Of a stretch of 64,000 bases of DNA, positions 16,702-25,239 are shown piece after piece. Made by a program: the position numbers and the translations under genes. This DNA comes from Isoptericola halotolerans (GTDB lineage: Bacteria > Actinomycetota > Actinomycetes > Actinomycetales > Cellulomonadaceae). Under the pieces are notes generated by a model. It was given only the letters and a program-made list of their open reading frames with translations. It was not told the origin of the DNA and made no database searches. The first letter of the stretch is position 1. Each line of letters opens with the position of its first letter. The stretch lies in contig NZ_JABEZU010000001.1 in NCBI RefSeq assembly GCF_013149785.1, forward strand, positions 1 through 64,000, in the 5' to 3' direction.

Positions 16702-17621
16702 GCACGGTCACCGCAGGCAGGCGCGCACCCCGCAGGTCGGGGTCACCACCGCGCGGACGGACGCACCACGCCGGGGCGCTGGCGATCCTCGTCGTGCCGT
16801 TCTTCGTCCTGTTCACGATGTTCTACCTGGTGCCCATCGGCTACGCGGTGTTCCGGTCGTTCCGCACCGTGGAGCGCGAGGGGACCTTCGGGCCCGCCAC
16901 GGAGGTGTTCGGCGGCCTGACCCAGTACGAGCAGGTCTTCGCCTCCGACGCCTTCTGGGCCTCCCTCGGCCGGGTGCTGCTCTTCGGCGCGGTGCAGGTG
17001 CCCGTCATGCTCGGCCTCGCGCTGGTGCTGGCCCTGCTCATCGACTCCCCGCTCGTGCGGGGCAAGAAGTTCTACCGGCTGGCGTTCTTCGCGCCGTACG
17101 CCGTGCCCGGCGTCATCGCCGCCATCATGTGGGGCTTCCTGTACTCGCCGAGCCTGTCGCCGTTCAGCGCCGTGACCAGCAGCGTGCCCCTCCTCGGCGG
17201 CGGGCTGGTGCTGTGGGCGATCGCGAACGTCGTCACGTGGGTCTACGCGGGCTACAACATGCTCATCATCTACTCCGCGCTGCAGGCCATCCCCGGGGAG
17301 ATCTACGAGGCGGCGCGCATCGACGGCGCCGGACAGCTCCGCATCGCCTGGTCGGTGAAGATCCCGCTCGTGGTGCCCGCGCTCGTGCTGACCGGGGTGT
17401 TCTCGATCATCGGCACGCTGCAGCTGCTCACCGAGCCGCAGGTGTTCCGCACGTTCACCACCTCGGTCAGCTCCACCTTCACCCCGAACCTCGTGGTGTA
17501 CACGACCTCCACGGTGCCGAACTTCAACCTGGCCGCCGCGTTCTCCGTGGTGCTGGCGCTGCTGACGTTCGTGCTGTCGTTCGTGTTCCTGCGCCTGACG
17601 CAGAGGAAGGCCTTCCAGTGA
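16698..17621 (+). CDS. Sugar ABC permease, MalF/UgpA-like
   Basis: A 307-residue permease with a basic N-terminal tail, six membrane helices and the EAA loop IYEAARIDGAGQLRIAWSVK near residue 200. The start ATG overlaps the GH42 stop (ATGA). It pairs with the MalG-like permease downstream to import an oligosaccharide. No ATPase gene is present in the operon, so a shared MsiK-type ATPase encoded elsewhere is expected, as in other actinobacteria. Confidence 0.93.
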   Translation: MSTVTAGRRAPRRSGSPPRGRTHHAGALAILVVPFFVLFTMFYLVPIGYAVFRSFRTVEREGTFGPATEVFGGLTQYEQVFASDAFWASLGRVLLFGAVQVPVMLGLALVLALLIDSPLVRGKKFYRLAFFAPYAVPGVIAAIMWGFLYSPSLSPFSAVTSSVPLLGGGLVLWAIANVVTWVYAGYNMLIIYSALQAIPGEIYEAARIDGAGQLRIAWSVKIPLVVPALVLTGVFSIIGTLQLLTEPQVFRTFTTSVSSTFTPNLVVYTTSTVPNFNLAAAFSVVLALLTFVLSFVFLRLTQRKAFQ

Positions 17622-18520
17622 GCATCCTGACGAGGACCGACGGCTACGGCCCGACGACGGCCCGCGACGGGGGCAAGGTCCGCGAGCGCCCCATGTCCCG
17701 CCTCGTGGCGTTCGTCATCATGGGTGCCTTCACCCTGTACTTCCTGGTGCCCATCTGGTGGCTGGCGGTGGCCTCCACCAAGTCGCGCGGGCAGTTCTCC
17801 TCCACGGCCGGGCTGTGGTTCGCGGACTTCCACCTGTGGGACAACCTCACGTACCTGTTCACCTACGACGGCGGCGTCTACCTGCGCTGGCTCGGCAACG
17901 CCGTGCTCTACGCCGGGGTGGGCGCGGTGCTGGGCACGCTGCTCGCGTCGATGTGCGGGTACGCCCTGGCGAAGTACGCGTTCCGTGGCCGCGACCTGCT
18001 GTTCAACATCATCCTCGGCGGGGTGCTGGTCCCGGTCACGGCGCTCGCGCTGCCGCTGTTCCTCATCTTCAGCGCCGTGGACATGACCAACACGTACTGG
18101 TCGGTGTTCCTGCCCAGCCTCGTCAGTCCGTTCGGGGTGTACCTCGCGCGGATCTACGCCGCGGCCAGCGTGCCCGACGAGCTGCTCGAGGCGGCCCGCC
18201 TGGACGGCTCGGGCGAGGTGCGCACCTTCTTCACCGTCTCGGTGCGGCTCATGGCACCGGCCCTGGTGACGATCTTCCTGTTCCAGTTCGTCACCATCTG
18301 GAACAACTTCTTCCTGCCCCTGGTGATGCTCTCGGACGACAAGCTCTACCCCGTGACGCTCGGGCTGTACGCGTGGAACTCCCAGACGAACGCCGTCCCG
18401 GAGCTGCGCACCGCCGTCATCGTCGGCGCCTTCGTCGCGATCGTCCCCCTGATCCTCGCCTTCCTGGGGCTGCAGCGCTTCTGGCGCGGCGGCCTCGCCG
18501 CCGGCGGTGTCAAGGCATGA
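17618..18520 (+). CDS. Sugar ABC permease, MalG/UgpE-like
   Basis: A 300-residue permease with six helices and the EAA loop LLEAARLDGSGEVRTF near residue 190. The C-terminal helix ends in RFWRGGLAAGGVKA, usual for actinobacterial MalG-type proteins. GTG 17618 overlaps the stop of the partner permease (GTGA). It is part of the galactoside importer. Confidence 0.93.
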   Translation: MSILTRTDGYGPTTARDGGKVRERPMSRLVAFVIMGAFTLYFLVPIWWLAVASTKSRGQFSSTAGLWFADFHLWDNLTYLFTYDGGVYLRWLGNAVLYAGVGAVLGTLLASMCGYALAKYAFRGRDLLFNIILGGVLVPVTALALPLFLIFSAVDMTNTYWSVFLPSLVSPFGVYLARIYAAASVPDELLEAARLDGSGEVRTFFTVSVRLMAPALVTIFLFQFVTIWNNFFLPLVMLSDDKLYPVTLGLYAWNSQTNAVPELRTAVIVGAFVAIVPLILAFLGLQRFWRGGLAAGGVKA

Positions 18521-18570
18521 CACCCGCCCTCCCGACCTGCTCGACCCCGCCCCGTTCAAGGAGGAACACC

Positions 18571-19908
18571 ATGCATCGCCACACTCTCGCCCGTTCGGGC
18601 GCCGCCGTCGTCGCCGGCGCCGTCCTGCTCGCCGGTTGCTCCGGCTCGTCCGACGACGGCGCCACCGAGGGCGCCGACGCCCCGGCGTGTGCGCCGTCCG
18701 AGGGGCCCGTGGAGCTGACGTACACCGGCTGGGTCCCCGGGATGGAGGACGCCGTCGCCCTGTGGAACGAGGCCAACCCCGACATCCAGGTCACCTACAA
18801 CACGGGTCCGTCCGGCAACGCCGGGACCTACCAGGACTTCTTCAACCAGCTCGAGGCCGGGCAGGCGCCGGACCTGGGCCAGATCGAGTTCGACACGCTG
18901 CCGAACTTCCGGGTGCAGGATGGTCTGGTGAACATCGCCGACTGCGAGGGCGTGCTCGAGGCCGGGGACCAGTTCGTCGACTGGACCTGGCAGCAGGTGA
19001 CGTTCGGCGAGGAGGGTTCCGTCTTCGCGATCCCGCAGGACACCGGCCCGATGGCGATGTTCTACCGGGCGGACCTCTTCGAGGAGGCCGGCATCGACGT
19101 GCCCACCACCTGGGACGAGTACGCCGACGCCGCGGCCGCCATCCGCGACGAGGGCGCCTACATCACGCACTTCCCGCGCACGGACGTCAACTGGTTCGCC
19201 GGGCTCGTGTGGCAGGCGGAGGGTCGGTGGTTCGAGAACGACGGCGAGCAGTGGACGGTGGACCTCACCGGTCCGCAGTCGACCGAGGTGGCCGACTACT
19301 GGCAGGGCCTGATCGACGAGGGCCTGGTCAAGGACACCGCCGGGTTCTCCGACGAGTGGAACAACGAGCTCAACACCGGTGAGCTGTGGACCTGGGTCAG
19401 CGCCGTGTGGGGCAGCAACTCCATCTCCTCGGGCGCCCCGGACACCGCGGGTGACTGGGCCGTCGCGCCGATGCCGCAGTGGGAGCCGGGTGCCGACGCG
19501 GCCGGCAACTGGGGCGGTTCGAGCGTCGCCGTGCTGAAGGGCACCGATCACCCGTACGAGGCGGCGCAGTTCGCCCTCTGGCTCAACACCTCCGAGGAGT
19601 CGCTGACGGCGCTCAACGAGGGTGGCGGCCTGTACCCCGCGACCACCGCGGGCCTGGAGCTCCCCGCGCTGAAGGAAGGACTGGAGTTCTACGGCGACCA
19701 GCCGATCTTCGACGTCTTCGCCGAGGCCGCTGCCGCGACGGACCCCAGCTTCACCTGGGGCCCGACGATGGCGCAGACCTACAACGACGTCGCGGACGGG
19801 TTCGGCGCGGCGCTGAGCGGTTCGGGCACCCTGCTCGAGGCCCTGCAGGCCGGTCAGGACGCCACGATCCGCACCCTGGAGTCGCAGTCCATCCCGGTGG
19901 CCGAGTGA
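18571..19908 (+). CDS. Sugar-binding lipoprotein of the galactoside ABC importer
   Basis: A 445-residue exported lipoprotein with a lipobox at residues 18-22 (LLAGC) followed by a Ser/Asp/Gly linker. The mature protein is a family 1 extracellular solute-binding protein (PVELTYTGWVPGMEDAV, YNTGPSGNAGTYQDFFNQ, GQAPDLGQIEFDTLP). Many surface Trp residues are typical of oligosaccharide binders. AAGGAGGAA precedes ATG 18571. Its stop overlaps the GH36 GTG, so the binding protein and alpha-galactosidase are translationally coupled. Confidence 0.93.
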   Translation: MHRHTLARSGAAVVAGAVLLAGCSGSSDDGATEGADAPACAPSEGPVELTYTGWVPGMEDAVALWNEANPDIQVTYNTGPSGNAGTYQDFFNQLEAGQAPDLGQIEFDTLPNFRVQDGLVNIADCEGVLEAGDQFVDWTWQQVTFGEEGSVFAIPQDTGPMAMFYRADLFEEAGIDVPTTWDEYADAAAAIRDEGAYITHFPRTDVNWFAGLVWQAEGRWFENDGEQWTVDLTGPQSTEVADYWQGLIDEGLVKDTAGFSDEWNNELNTGELWTWVSAVWGSNSISSGAPDTAGDWAVAPMPQWEPGADAAGNWGGSSVAVLKGTDHPYEAAQFALWLNTSEESLTALNEGGGLYPATTAGLELPALKEGLEFYGDQPIFDVFAEAAAATDPSFTWGPTMAQTYNDVADGFGAALSGSGTLLEALQAGQDATIRTLESQSIPVAE

Positions 19909-22028
19909 CGTCGTCGTCGGTGAACCACCTCCGTGCCGCGGGCTCGAGCCTCGTGCTCGACGCCCGCGGCACGGGCGTGCCCGTGATCGTCCACTGGGGT
20001 GCCGACCTGGGGGCGCTCGGTCCGGCCGCGCTCGGGGCGCTCGCGGACAGCCAGGTCCCTGCCGTCACGGCCAGCTCCCCGGACGTGCCGGTGCGCGCCA
20101 CGGTGCTGCCCCTCGCGGCGGACGGTTGGTCCGGTCGCTCCGGCCTCGCCGGCTGGCGCCCCACCCGGCCCGACGACGGCGCGGCGCGCCGCCCGGCGCC
20201 CCGACCGGTCCGCACGACGGCGGACGGCGACTCCCTGCAGGTCCTGCTGGTCGACCCGGCCGCCGGCCTGGAGGTCGTCGTGCGCCTGACGCTGCACGCG
20301 CAGGGCGTCCTCGAGAGCCGCACGGACGTCGCCAACACCGGCACCACGCCCTACGCCCTGGACCGCGTGACGTCCACGCTGCCGGTGCCCGCCCGCGCGA
20401 CCGAGCTGCTCGACCTGTCGGGACGCTGGGCGGGGGAGCGGCGACCGCAGCGCGCGCCCCTGCGCGACGGGCTGTGGGAGCGCGAGACCCGGCACGGGCG
20501 ACCCGGGCACGACGCCCCCTTCGCCACCGTGGTCGGCACCCCAGGTTTCGCGTTCCGTACCGGGGAGGTCTGGGCCGTCCACCACGCCTGGAGCGGCGAC
20601 ACCTCCGTGCGGGTCGAGCGACTGGCCTCCGGGCACGTCGTCGTCGGCGCGGGAGAGCTGTGGGGGTCGGGTGACGTCGTCCTCGCCCCCGGCGAGACCT
20701 ACTCCTCGCCGCGCACTCTCGCCGGCTGGTCCGACGACGGCCTCGACGGCCTCTCTGAGCGCTTCCACGCCTGGGTGCGCGACCGTCCCGGGCGTGCCGC
20801 GCGCCCGCGCCCCGTCACGCTCAACACCTGGGAGGCGGTCTACTTCGAGCACGACCTGGACCGGCTGCGGGCGCTCGCCGACGCCGCCGCCCGCGTCGGC
20901 GTCGAGCGGTTCGTGCTCGACGACGGCTGGTTCCGCGGGCGGCGCGACGACCGCCGCGGGCTGGGCGACTGGACCGTGGACGACGGCGTCTGGCCCGACG
21001 GCCTGCACCCGCTCGTGCAGCACGTGACCGGCCTGGGCATGGAGTTCGGCCTGTGGGTGGAGCCGGAGATGGTCAACGCGGACTCCGACGTCGCGCGCCG
21101 CCACCCGGACTGGGTGCTGCGGGCGACCCCGGGCCGCGACCCGCTGCCGTGGCGCCACCAGCAGGTCCTGGACCTCGCGAACCCGGACGCGTACGCCCAC
21201 GTGCGCGACGCCGTCGTCGCCCTGCTGGAGGAGTACCCGATCGGCTACCTCAAGTGGGACCAGAACCGCGACGTGCTCGACGCGCCGTCCCGCCCGCAGG
21301 TCCTCGCCACCCGGCGGCTCATGGACGAGCTGCGGGCCCGGTTCCCCGGGCTGGAGATCGAGTCGTGCTCCTCCGGCGGGGGCAAGGTCGACCTCGACGT
21401 CCTCGACCGGACGGACCGGGTGTGGGCCTCGGACACCAACGACGCCCTGGAACGGCAGGCCGTGCAGCGCTGGACGGGGCTGCTCGTGCCGCCCGAGCTG
21501 GTCGGCTCCCACGTCGGCGACGCGCGATCGCACACCACGGGTCGCACCCACGACCTGTCGCTGCGGCTCGTCACCGCGGTGTTCGGGCACAGCGGCATCG
21601 AGGCGGACCTCACTCGCATGACGGGCGGCGACCTCGAGGCCGTCACCCGGTGGGTGCGGTTCGTCCAGGAGGTCCGCCCGCTCGTCGCCACCGGCACCAC
21701 CGTGCGCGCCGACACCGACGACGACTGCTGGGTCCACGGGCTCGTCGCCCCCGACGCCCGCGAGGCGATCTTCGCCGTCGTCACCCGGGCTGCCTCCGCC
21801 GCCGCGGTCCCGGCCCCCTTGCTGTTGCCGGGCCTCGACCCGGGGACCACCTACCGGGTGGAACGCGTCGACCTGGCCGGGGCTCCGCTCGTGGTCGGCG
21901 ACGCCCCGCCGTCCTGGTGGGAGGCGGGGTCCGTCGAGCTGCCCGGCGCGGTGCTCGCCGAGGTGGGGCTGCCGCTGCCGCCGCTCGCCCCCGAGCAGGG
22001 GGTGCTGCTGCGGGCCACGCGGGTGTGA
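19905..22028 (+). CDS. GH36 alpha-galactosidase
   Basis: A 707-residue glycoside hydrolase of family 36 with the N-terminal beta-supersandwich domain, a TIM barrel and a C-terminal beta domain. Visible motifs: FVLDDGWF (337-344), nucleophile Asp452 in LKWDQNRD, the CSSGGGKVD loop, and acid/base Asp510 in WASDTND. It hydrolyses alpha-1,6-galactosides such as melibiose and raffinose in the cytoplasm. Its pairing with a beta-galactosidase and one importer suggests mixed galacto-oligosaccharides, for example from plant galactans or galactomannans. GTG 19905 overlaps the lipoprotein stop (GTGA). Confidence 0.93.
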   Translation: MTSSSVNHLRAAGSSLVLDARGTGVPVIVHWGADLGALGPAALGALADSQVPAVTASSPDVPVRATVLPLAADGWSGRSGLAGWRPTRPDDGAARRPAPRPVRTTADGDSLQVLLVDPAAGLEVVVRLTLHAQGVLESRTDVANTGTTPYALDRVTSTLPVPARATELLDLSGRWAGERRPQRAPLRDGLWERETRHGRPGHDAPFATVVGTPGFAFRTGEVWAVHHAWSGDTSVRVERLASGHVVVGAGELWGSGDVVLAPGETYSSPRTLAGWSDDGLDGLSERFHAWVRDRPGRAARPRPVTLNTWEAVYFEHDLDRLRALADAAARVGVERFVLDDGWFRGRRDDRRGLGDWTVDDGVWPDGLHPLVQHVTGLGMEFGLWVEPEMVNADSDVARRHPDWVLRATPGRDPLPWRHQQVLDLANPDAYAHVRDAVVALLEEYPIGYLKWDQNRDVLDAPSRPQVLATRRLMDELRARFPGLEIESCSSGGGKVDLDVLDRTDRVWASDTNDALERQAVQRWTGLLVPPELVGSHVGDARSHTTGRTHDLSLRLVTAVFGHSGIEADLTRMTGGDLEAVTRWVRFVQEVRPLVATGTTVRADTDDDCWVHGLVAPDAREAIFAVVTRAASAAAVPAPLLLPGLDPGTTYRVERVDLAGAPLVVGDAPPSWWEAGSVELPGAVLAEVGLPLPPLAPEQGVLLRATRV

Positions 22029-22031
22029 AGG

Positions 22032-22493
22032 TCAGGGAGTGGACAAGGGCATGTCGACGACGTCCATGTCCAGCGTCACCGCAGCGTTGGACAGCCGCTT
22101 GTCCAGCGTCAGCACGGCGGCTCGCGTGTGGTGGGCCAGGGCCAGGACGCACGCGTCCGGCATCTTGACGTGCTCGGCGTACCTCGCCAGGGACAACACT
22201 TCCTCGTGGCGATCCTCGACAGGCCTGGCGACGATGCCGACCTGCGGGCTCTCGACCAGCTCCAGCACCCGTTGCCGAGATGCGGCGGTGTACCCGCGCA
22301 GCACCTCGGCCATGTTCAGCGGATGCACGTACGCGATCACCGGACGCTGCGTGTGCGTCGTGGGGTCGATCGAGGTCACCGGGATGACGTGGTCCAGAGC
22401 CTGCTGCACCGCCTCGTGGTGGACGTGCGTGGGGTCCAGGAGGGCGATCAGGATGTTGGCGTCCGCGACGACCGGGCCGGGGATCGCCGTCAC
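22032..22493 (-). CDS. PIN-domain (VapC-like) putative toxin
   Basis: A 153-residue PIN-domain protein. The conserved acidic residues are visible: Asp in VVADANILIALLD near residue 9, Glu in NMAEVLRG, Asp in KMPDACVLALA and Asp in LTLDKRL. PIN toxins are magnesium-dependent ribonucleases, usually cleaving tRNA or rRNA. The GTG start (22491-22493) overlaps the stop of the upstream small gene as GTGA, the normal antitoxin-toxin coupling. It ends three bases from the GH36 stop, on the opposite strand. Confidence 0.85.
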   Translation of the reverse strand: MTAIPGPVVADANILIALLDPTHVHHEAVQQALDHVIPVTSIDPTTHTQRPVIAYVHPLNMAEVLRGYTAASRQRVLELVESPQVGIVARPVEDRHEEVLSLARYAEHVKMPDACVLALAHHTRAAVLTLDKRLSNAAVTLDMDVVDMPLSTP

Positions 22494-22759
22494 TCGGCCC
22501 AGTCCTGTTCCCGCACGGCGTCCAGGTAGCCCGGCCCCTGCGGCCACGGGTGCTCCTGGTGAAGCTCGGACAGCGCGCGGCGGCGCAGCTCCGCGCGAAT
22601 CCTTGGGTTCTCCAGCAGTCGGTGCTGCCCCTCCACGACCAGGCGTGTCAGGAGCTTGGACGGGGACGTCTCGTTCGGCCAGGCGGCGCGCGCGATCTCC
22701 AGTGCCTCGTGCACCGTCTCGGTCTCCGTCACCTGGTGGCGAGGGTGGGTCGTGGGCAT
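22490..22759 (-). CDS. Putative antitoxin partner of the PIN toxin
   Basis: An 89-residue charged protein coupled directly to the PIN-domain gene. The N-terminal half (HQVTETETVHEALEIARAA) could pair as beta-strand and helix, as in VapB antitoxins; the C-terminal half is rich in Arg, Glu and Trp, as expected for the toxin-wrapping tail. I cannot assign a named DNA-binding fold with confidence. The position, size and overlap make an antitoxin role likely. Confidence 0.7.
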   Translation of the reverse strand: MPTTHPRHQVTETETVHEALEIARAAWPNETSPSKLLTRLVVEGQHRLLENPRIRAELRRRALSELHQEHPWPQGPGYLDAVREQDWAE

Positions 22760-22854
22760 GCTCCTAGTGTTGCACCGTCGTCAAGAAGGTGCATCACCAC
22801 GGTCCAGCGGCGAGGTCAGCACGACTGGTGCCAGGTCAGGGCCCCGCTGTGCCG

Positions 22855-23167
22855 TCAGCTGACCAGCCCGGACTCGTACGCGGCGATGACGAGCTGCACC
22901 CGGCCACGGCACGACAGCTTGCGCAGCACCTCGGACACGTGCGACTTGACCGTCTGCTCGCCGATGAACAGCGCCTCGGCGATCTCGGCGTTGGACAGCC
23001 CGCGGGCGACGGCGCGCAGGACGTCGGTCTCGCGCGGCGTCAGCGCAGCGAGCGCCGGGGAGCTCGGTGCCGCGGGCCGGCGCCGGTGACTTCCTTGAGC
23101 AGGAACCCGCTCGCACCGGCGTGCAGCGCGTCGTAGACGTACCCGTCGAGGTCGAACGTTGTGACCG
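22855..23167 (-). pseudogene. Broken NarL/LuxR-family response regulator
   Basis: Two parts of one response regulator are in different frames. Reading leftwards, [20 protein letters not shown] plus FLLKEV (about 23085-23165) is the end of a receiver domain. Then the frame shifts and about 25 residues of the usual linker are missing. [20 protein letters not shown] (ending near 23045) begins a complete LuxR helix-turn-helix that stops at TGA 22855-22857. The receiver's N-terminal half, including the phosphorylated Asp, is absent and no partner histidine kinase is nearby. This is a decayed remnant, not a working gene. Confidence 0.8.
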
Positions 23168-23542
23168 CTACACCCTCAGCTGCGTTGAGCCCTTGGACCT
23201 CACCGAGACGCCGCGCTCCGAGCCTGACGCGCCATCCCCGGCCGCGACCGTCGAGGAACGCACCCACCGTTCCAGTTCTGCTTGGGCACCATCACGCAGA
23301 ATCAGTGCTGGAGCAGGTTGATTCGTCATGCCCCTTGATCTCGGACATCAATCAGAAGTTATCCATCACACGCGCCACCCGTTGCCGTCGAGGGAGTTCT
23401 CGACGTGTCTTCCGGACACCCCCTCGACGGCAGAGCATCCTCCTTCGAGGCCGGAGTAGCAGATTCGGCAATCGGCGTTGAACCGGTAGCCAAGCTGTCG
23501 ACCGAAGTCCAGCTGCCGAATCGATCGAAGTGCTCAGCGACG
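23168..23542. other. Gene-free stretch beside the broken regulator
   Basis: No frame here has convincing codon bias or family resemblance. G+C drops from about 23330 onward compared with the flanks. The only clear structure is the inverted repeat at 23383-23432. It looks like the edge of an acquired segment. Confidence 0.5.
23383..23432. repeat. 12-bp inverted repeat with an inner hairpin
   Basis: TGCCGTCGAGGG (23383-23394) and CCCTCGACGGCA (23421-23432) are exact reverse complements. The 26-base interval carries a second small stem, GTGTC (23405-23409) with GACAC (23415-23419). It lies about 110 bases downstream of the putative immunity gene on the minus strand and could end that transcript. 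No T-run is present. Confidence 0.5.
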
Positions 23543-24091
23543 TCAGGTCGAGCGATGCTGTTCGCGTCGAAAACGTGCTCCGACCGATTCGATCCGTTCG
23601 AGAACCGGGGTCTCGTCGCTGCCGATTCGCAGGGCGACCCAAGAAAAGTAGCGCTTGGCTTCGTGGAGGACTCCTGGGATGAACTCTTCGGGATCGACGG
23701 TCACCGATTTTTCGTGCACGCGAAAGACCGCCGATCGCCCGTGAGACTTTAGTTCGATGCCGACGGGCTGGTCGGGGAACAGGTCGCTCCCTGTTCCGGT
23801 GGCCAAGAAATCGTCAATGATCTCAACCAGCGAGTGCCAGATGCCGTACACCTCGTCCCAGAGCTCCGGCGCCATCAGTTCTTGGCCGTGATACCTCAGG
23901 TCGAGGAAACCTTCACTGCCGTATGGATTGTCCCTGAGTCTTTCGTGCCACAAGGAAACGGCGCGTTCGGGCTCGGCATCGATACTGACGAGATAGCGCT
24001 CGTGGTGCGCTGAGAAGTCCTCGAGGTCGGTGACGGTATGCGGAACCAGAATGAATGATTCGGCTGTGACGGCACGTGGCGTGTTTCCCAT
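23543..24091 (-). CDS. Putative immunity protein, no recognised family
   Basis: A 182-residue acidic cytoplasmic protein without signal peptide or membrane segments (starts MGNTPRAVTAESF). I recognise no family. It starts 11 bases after the stop of the secreted toxin-like gene, in the same direction. It shares that gene's lower G+C and differs from the GC-rich surroundings. Its place directly behind a secreted gene with a C-terminal toxin-like domain is the usual place of an immunity gene. ATG 24091 is preferred over 24106 because GAGGGAT lies just upstream of it. Confidence 0.6.
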   Translation of the reverse strand: MGNTPRAVTAESFILVPHTVTDLEDFSAHHERYLVSIDAEPERAVSLWHERLRDNPYGSEGFLDLRYHGQELMAPELWDEVYGIWHSLVEIIDDFLATGTGSDLFPDQPVGIELKSHGRSAVFRVHEKSVTVDPEEFIPGVLHEAKRYFSWVALRIGSDETPVLERIESVGARFRREQHRST

Positions 24092-24102
24092 GCTATCCCT
24101 CT

Positions 24103-25239
24103 TCAACGCGGGTAGAATTGGACGACTCGGCCCTTGTCAATTACCATCTTGTACTTGACGCCGTCGTAGGTTCCGCTGAGCGAAATGCGCTGATTTGTTC
24201 CGCGGCTCTTGAGCGTGGCCGGCCACTGCTTCATCGCGCCGTGCACGAGACTTCGAACCTGAGTGACCGACATGTTCGGGTTGAAGAACGTCTGCGTGGC
24301 CTTCGATCCCCCGGTCCAGTACTTCGGGTGGTGGCGTGTGAGAATATGCTTCATTCCGCTCTTGTCGAGCTTGAACGTGTGCGCACCAGTCTTGAAGGAG
24401 AGCGTCTTGTAGGACGAAAGTGCATTGGCGGCCCTTGAGGCGGGGGCCTTAGCGTACTTGACAGTCTTGGAACCCACCTTGATGGTCACGCTGGCGACGC
24501 GGAGAGCGACGACGATGGCGGGGATCCAGAACGGATCGGCAACCACGGGGTAGGCTGTGTCGACACCATGATCGACAACCTGGACCAACGACCCCCCGTC
24601 CAGTTCGTACCAGGTATCAATAGGCGTCCCGCTCGCGTCGATCGCCCACGGGGTCTCGAAGCGCCCGACCAGAACCTGTGCAGGTTCATCAGCGAAGACC
24701 TCGAACACGTCAACGCCACCGTCATCCGCTATCTCGGCGTGCGTACCCTCGCTGAAGGTGATGTCGTATGCAATTTCGCGCGGCGCTGCCGGGCCCCGGA
24801 TAATGGTCTCGGCGCGGAATGAGCCGTCCTCGAATGCCGCCAGCGCATGGTCAATGTCGTCACCTTCGTAGAGGATAGTGCCGTCCTCGAGGATGCCGCT
24901 CATTTGGTCCAGAGAATGGTCCACGGCTTCAAGCGTCACTACGTCGCCGCTGACGACCGCCGTCTCATCGAGAACGTGAGCGCTACCCACGCCTGTCGCT
25001 ACTTTCGTGCCAGCTTGAGCTGGCGCTGTACCGGTTGACCGGAACTGACTATCGTTAAATTCTTTAATCGCCTGTCGTGCTCGGTCGAGAACAACCTCGG
25101 CTTCGTCGGCTGATCGCTCAGTAGCGGTCGTCGAGGCAGAGGCCGTGCCGCCGATGCTCACGATGAGAGCTGTGATCACAGTGGCCGCGATCGCGGACAC
25201 CGGCCGATGCAGACTTCGTGCCGATGAGGTCGGATTCAT
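24103..25239 (-). CDS. Secreted protein with C-terminal ribonuclease-like toxin domain
   Basis: A 378-residue exported protein. A signal peptide (residues 1-36, ending TASAS) precedes a region ending in YPVVADPFW (230-238), a motif common in actinobacterial and Bacillus secreted toxins. A short hydrophobic segment (about 239-255) follows. The last 90 residues contain KHILTRHHPKYW (297-308), TQTFFNPNMSV and the terminal VIDKGRVVQFYPR. A His-rich HILxRHHPxYW motif with a C-terminal strand ending in YP resembles toxin domains with a BECR-type ribonuclease fold. That assignment is inference. The gene has lower G+C than its neighbours and is followed by a probable immunity gene. Confidence 0.7.
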   Translation of the reverse strand: MNPTSSARSLHRPVSAIAATVITALIVSIGGTASASTTATERSADEAEVVLDRARQAIKEFNDSQFRSTGTAPAQAGTKVATGVGSAHVLDETAVVSGDVVTLEAVDHSLDQMSGILEDGTILYEGDDIDHALAAFEDGSFRAETIIRGPAAPREIAYDITFSEGTHAEIADDGGVDVFEVFADEPAQVLVGRFETPWAIDASGTPIDTWYELDGGSLVQVVDHGVDTAYPVVADPFWIPAIVVALRVASVTIKVGSKTVKYAKAPASRAANALSSYKTLSFKTGAHTFKLDKSGMKHILTRHHPKYWTGGSKATQTFFNPNMSVTQVRSLVHGAMKQWPATLKSRGTNQRISLSGTYDGVKYKMVIDKGRVVQFYPR

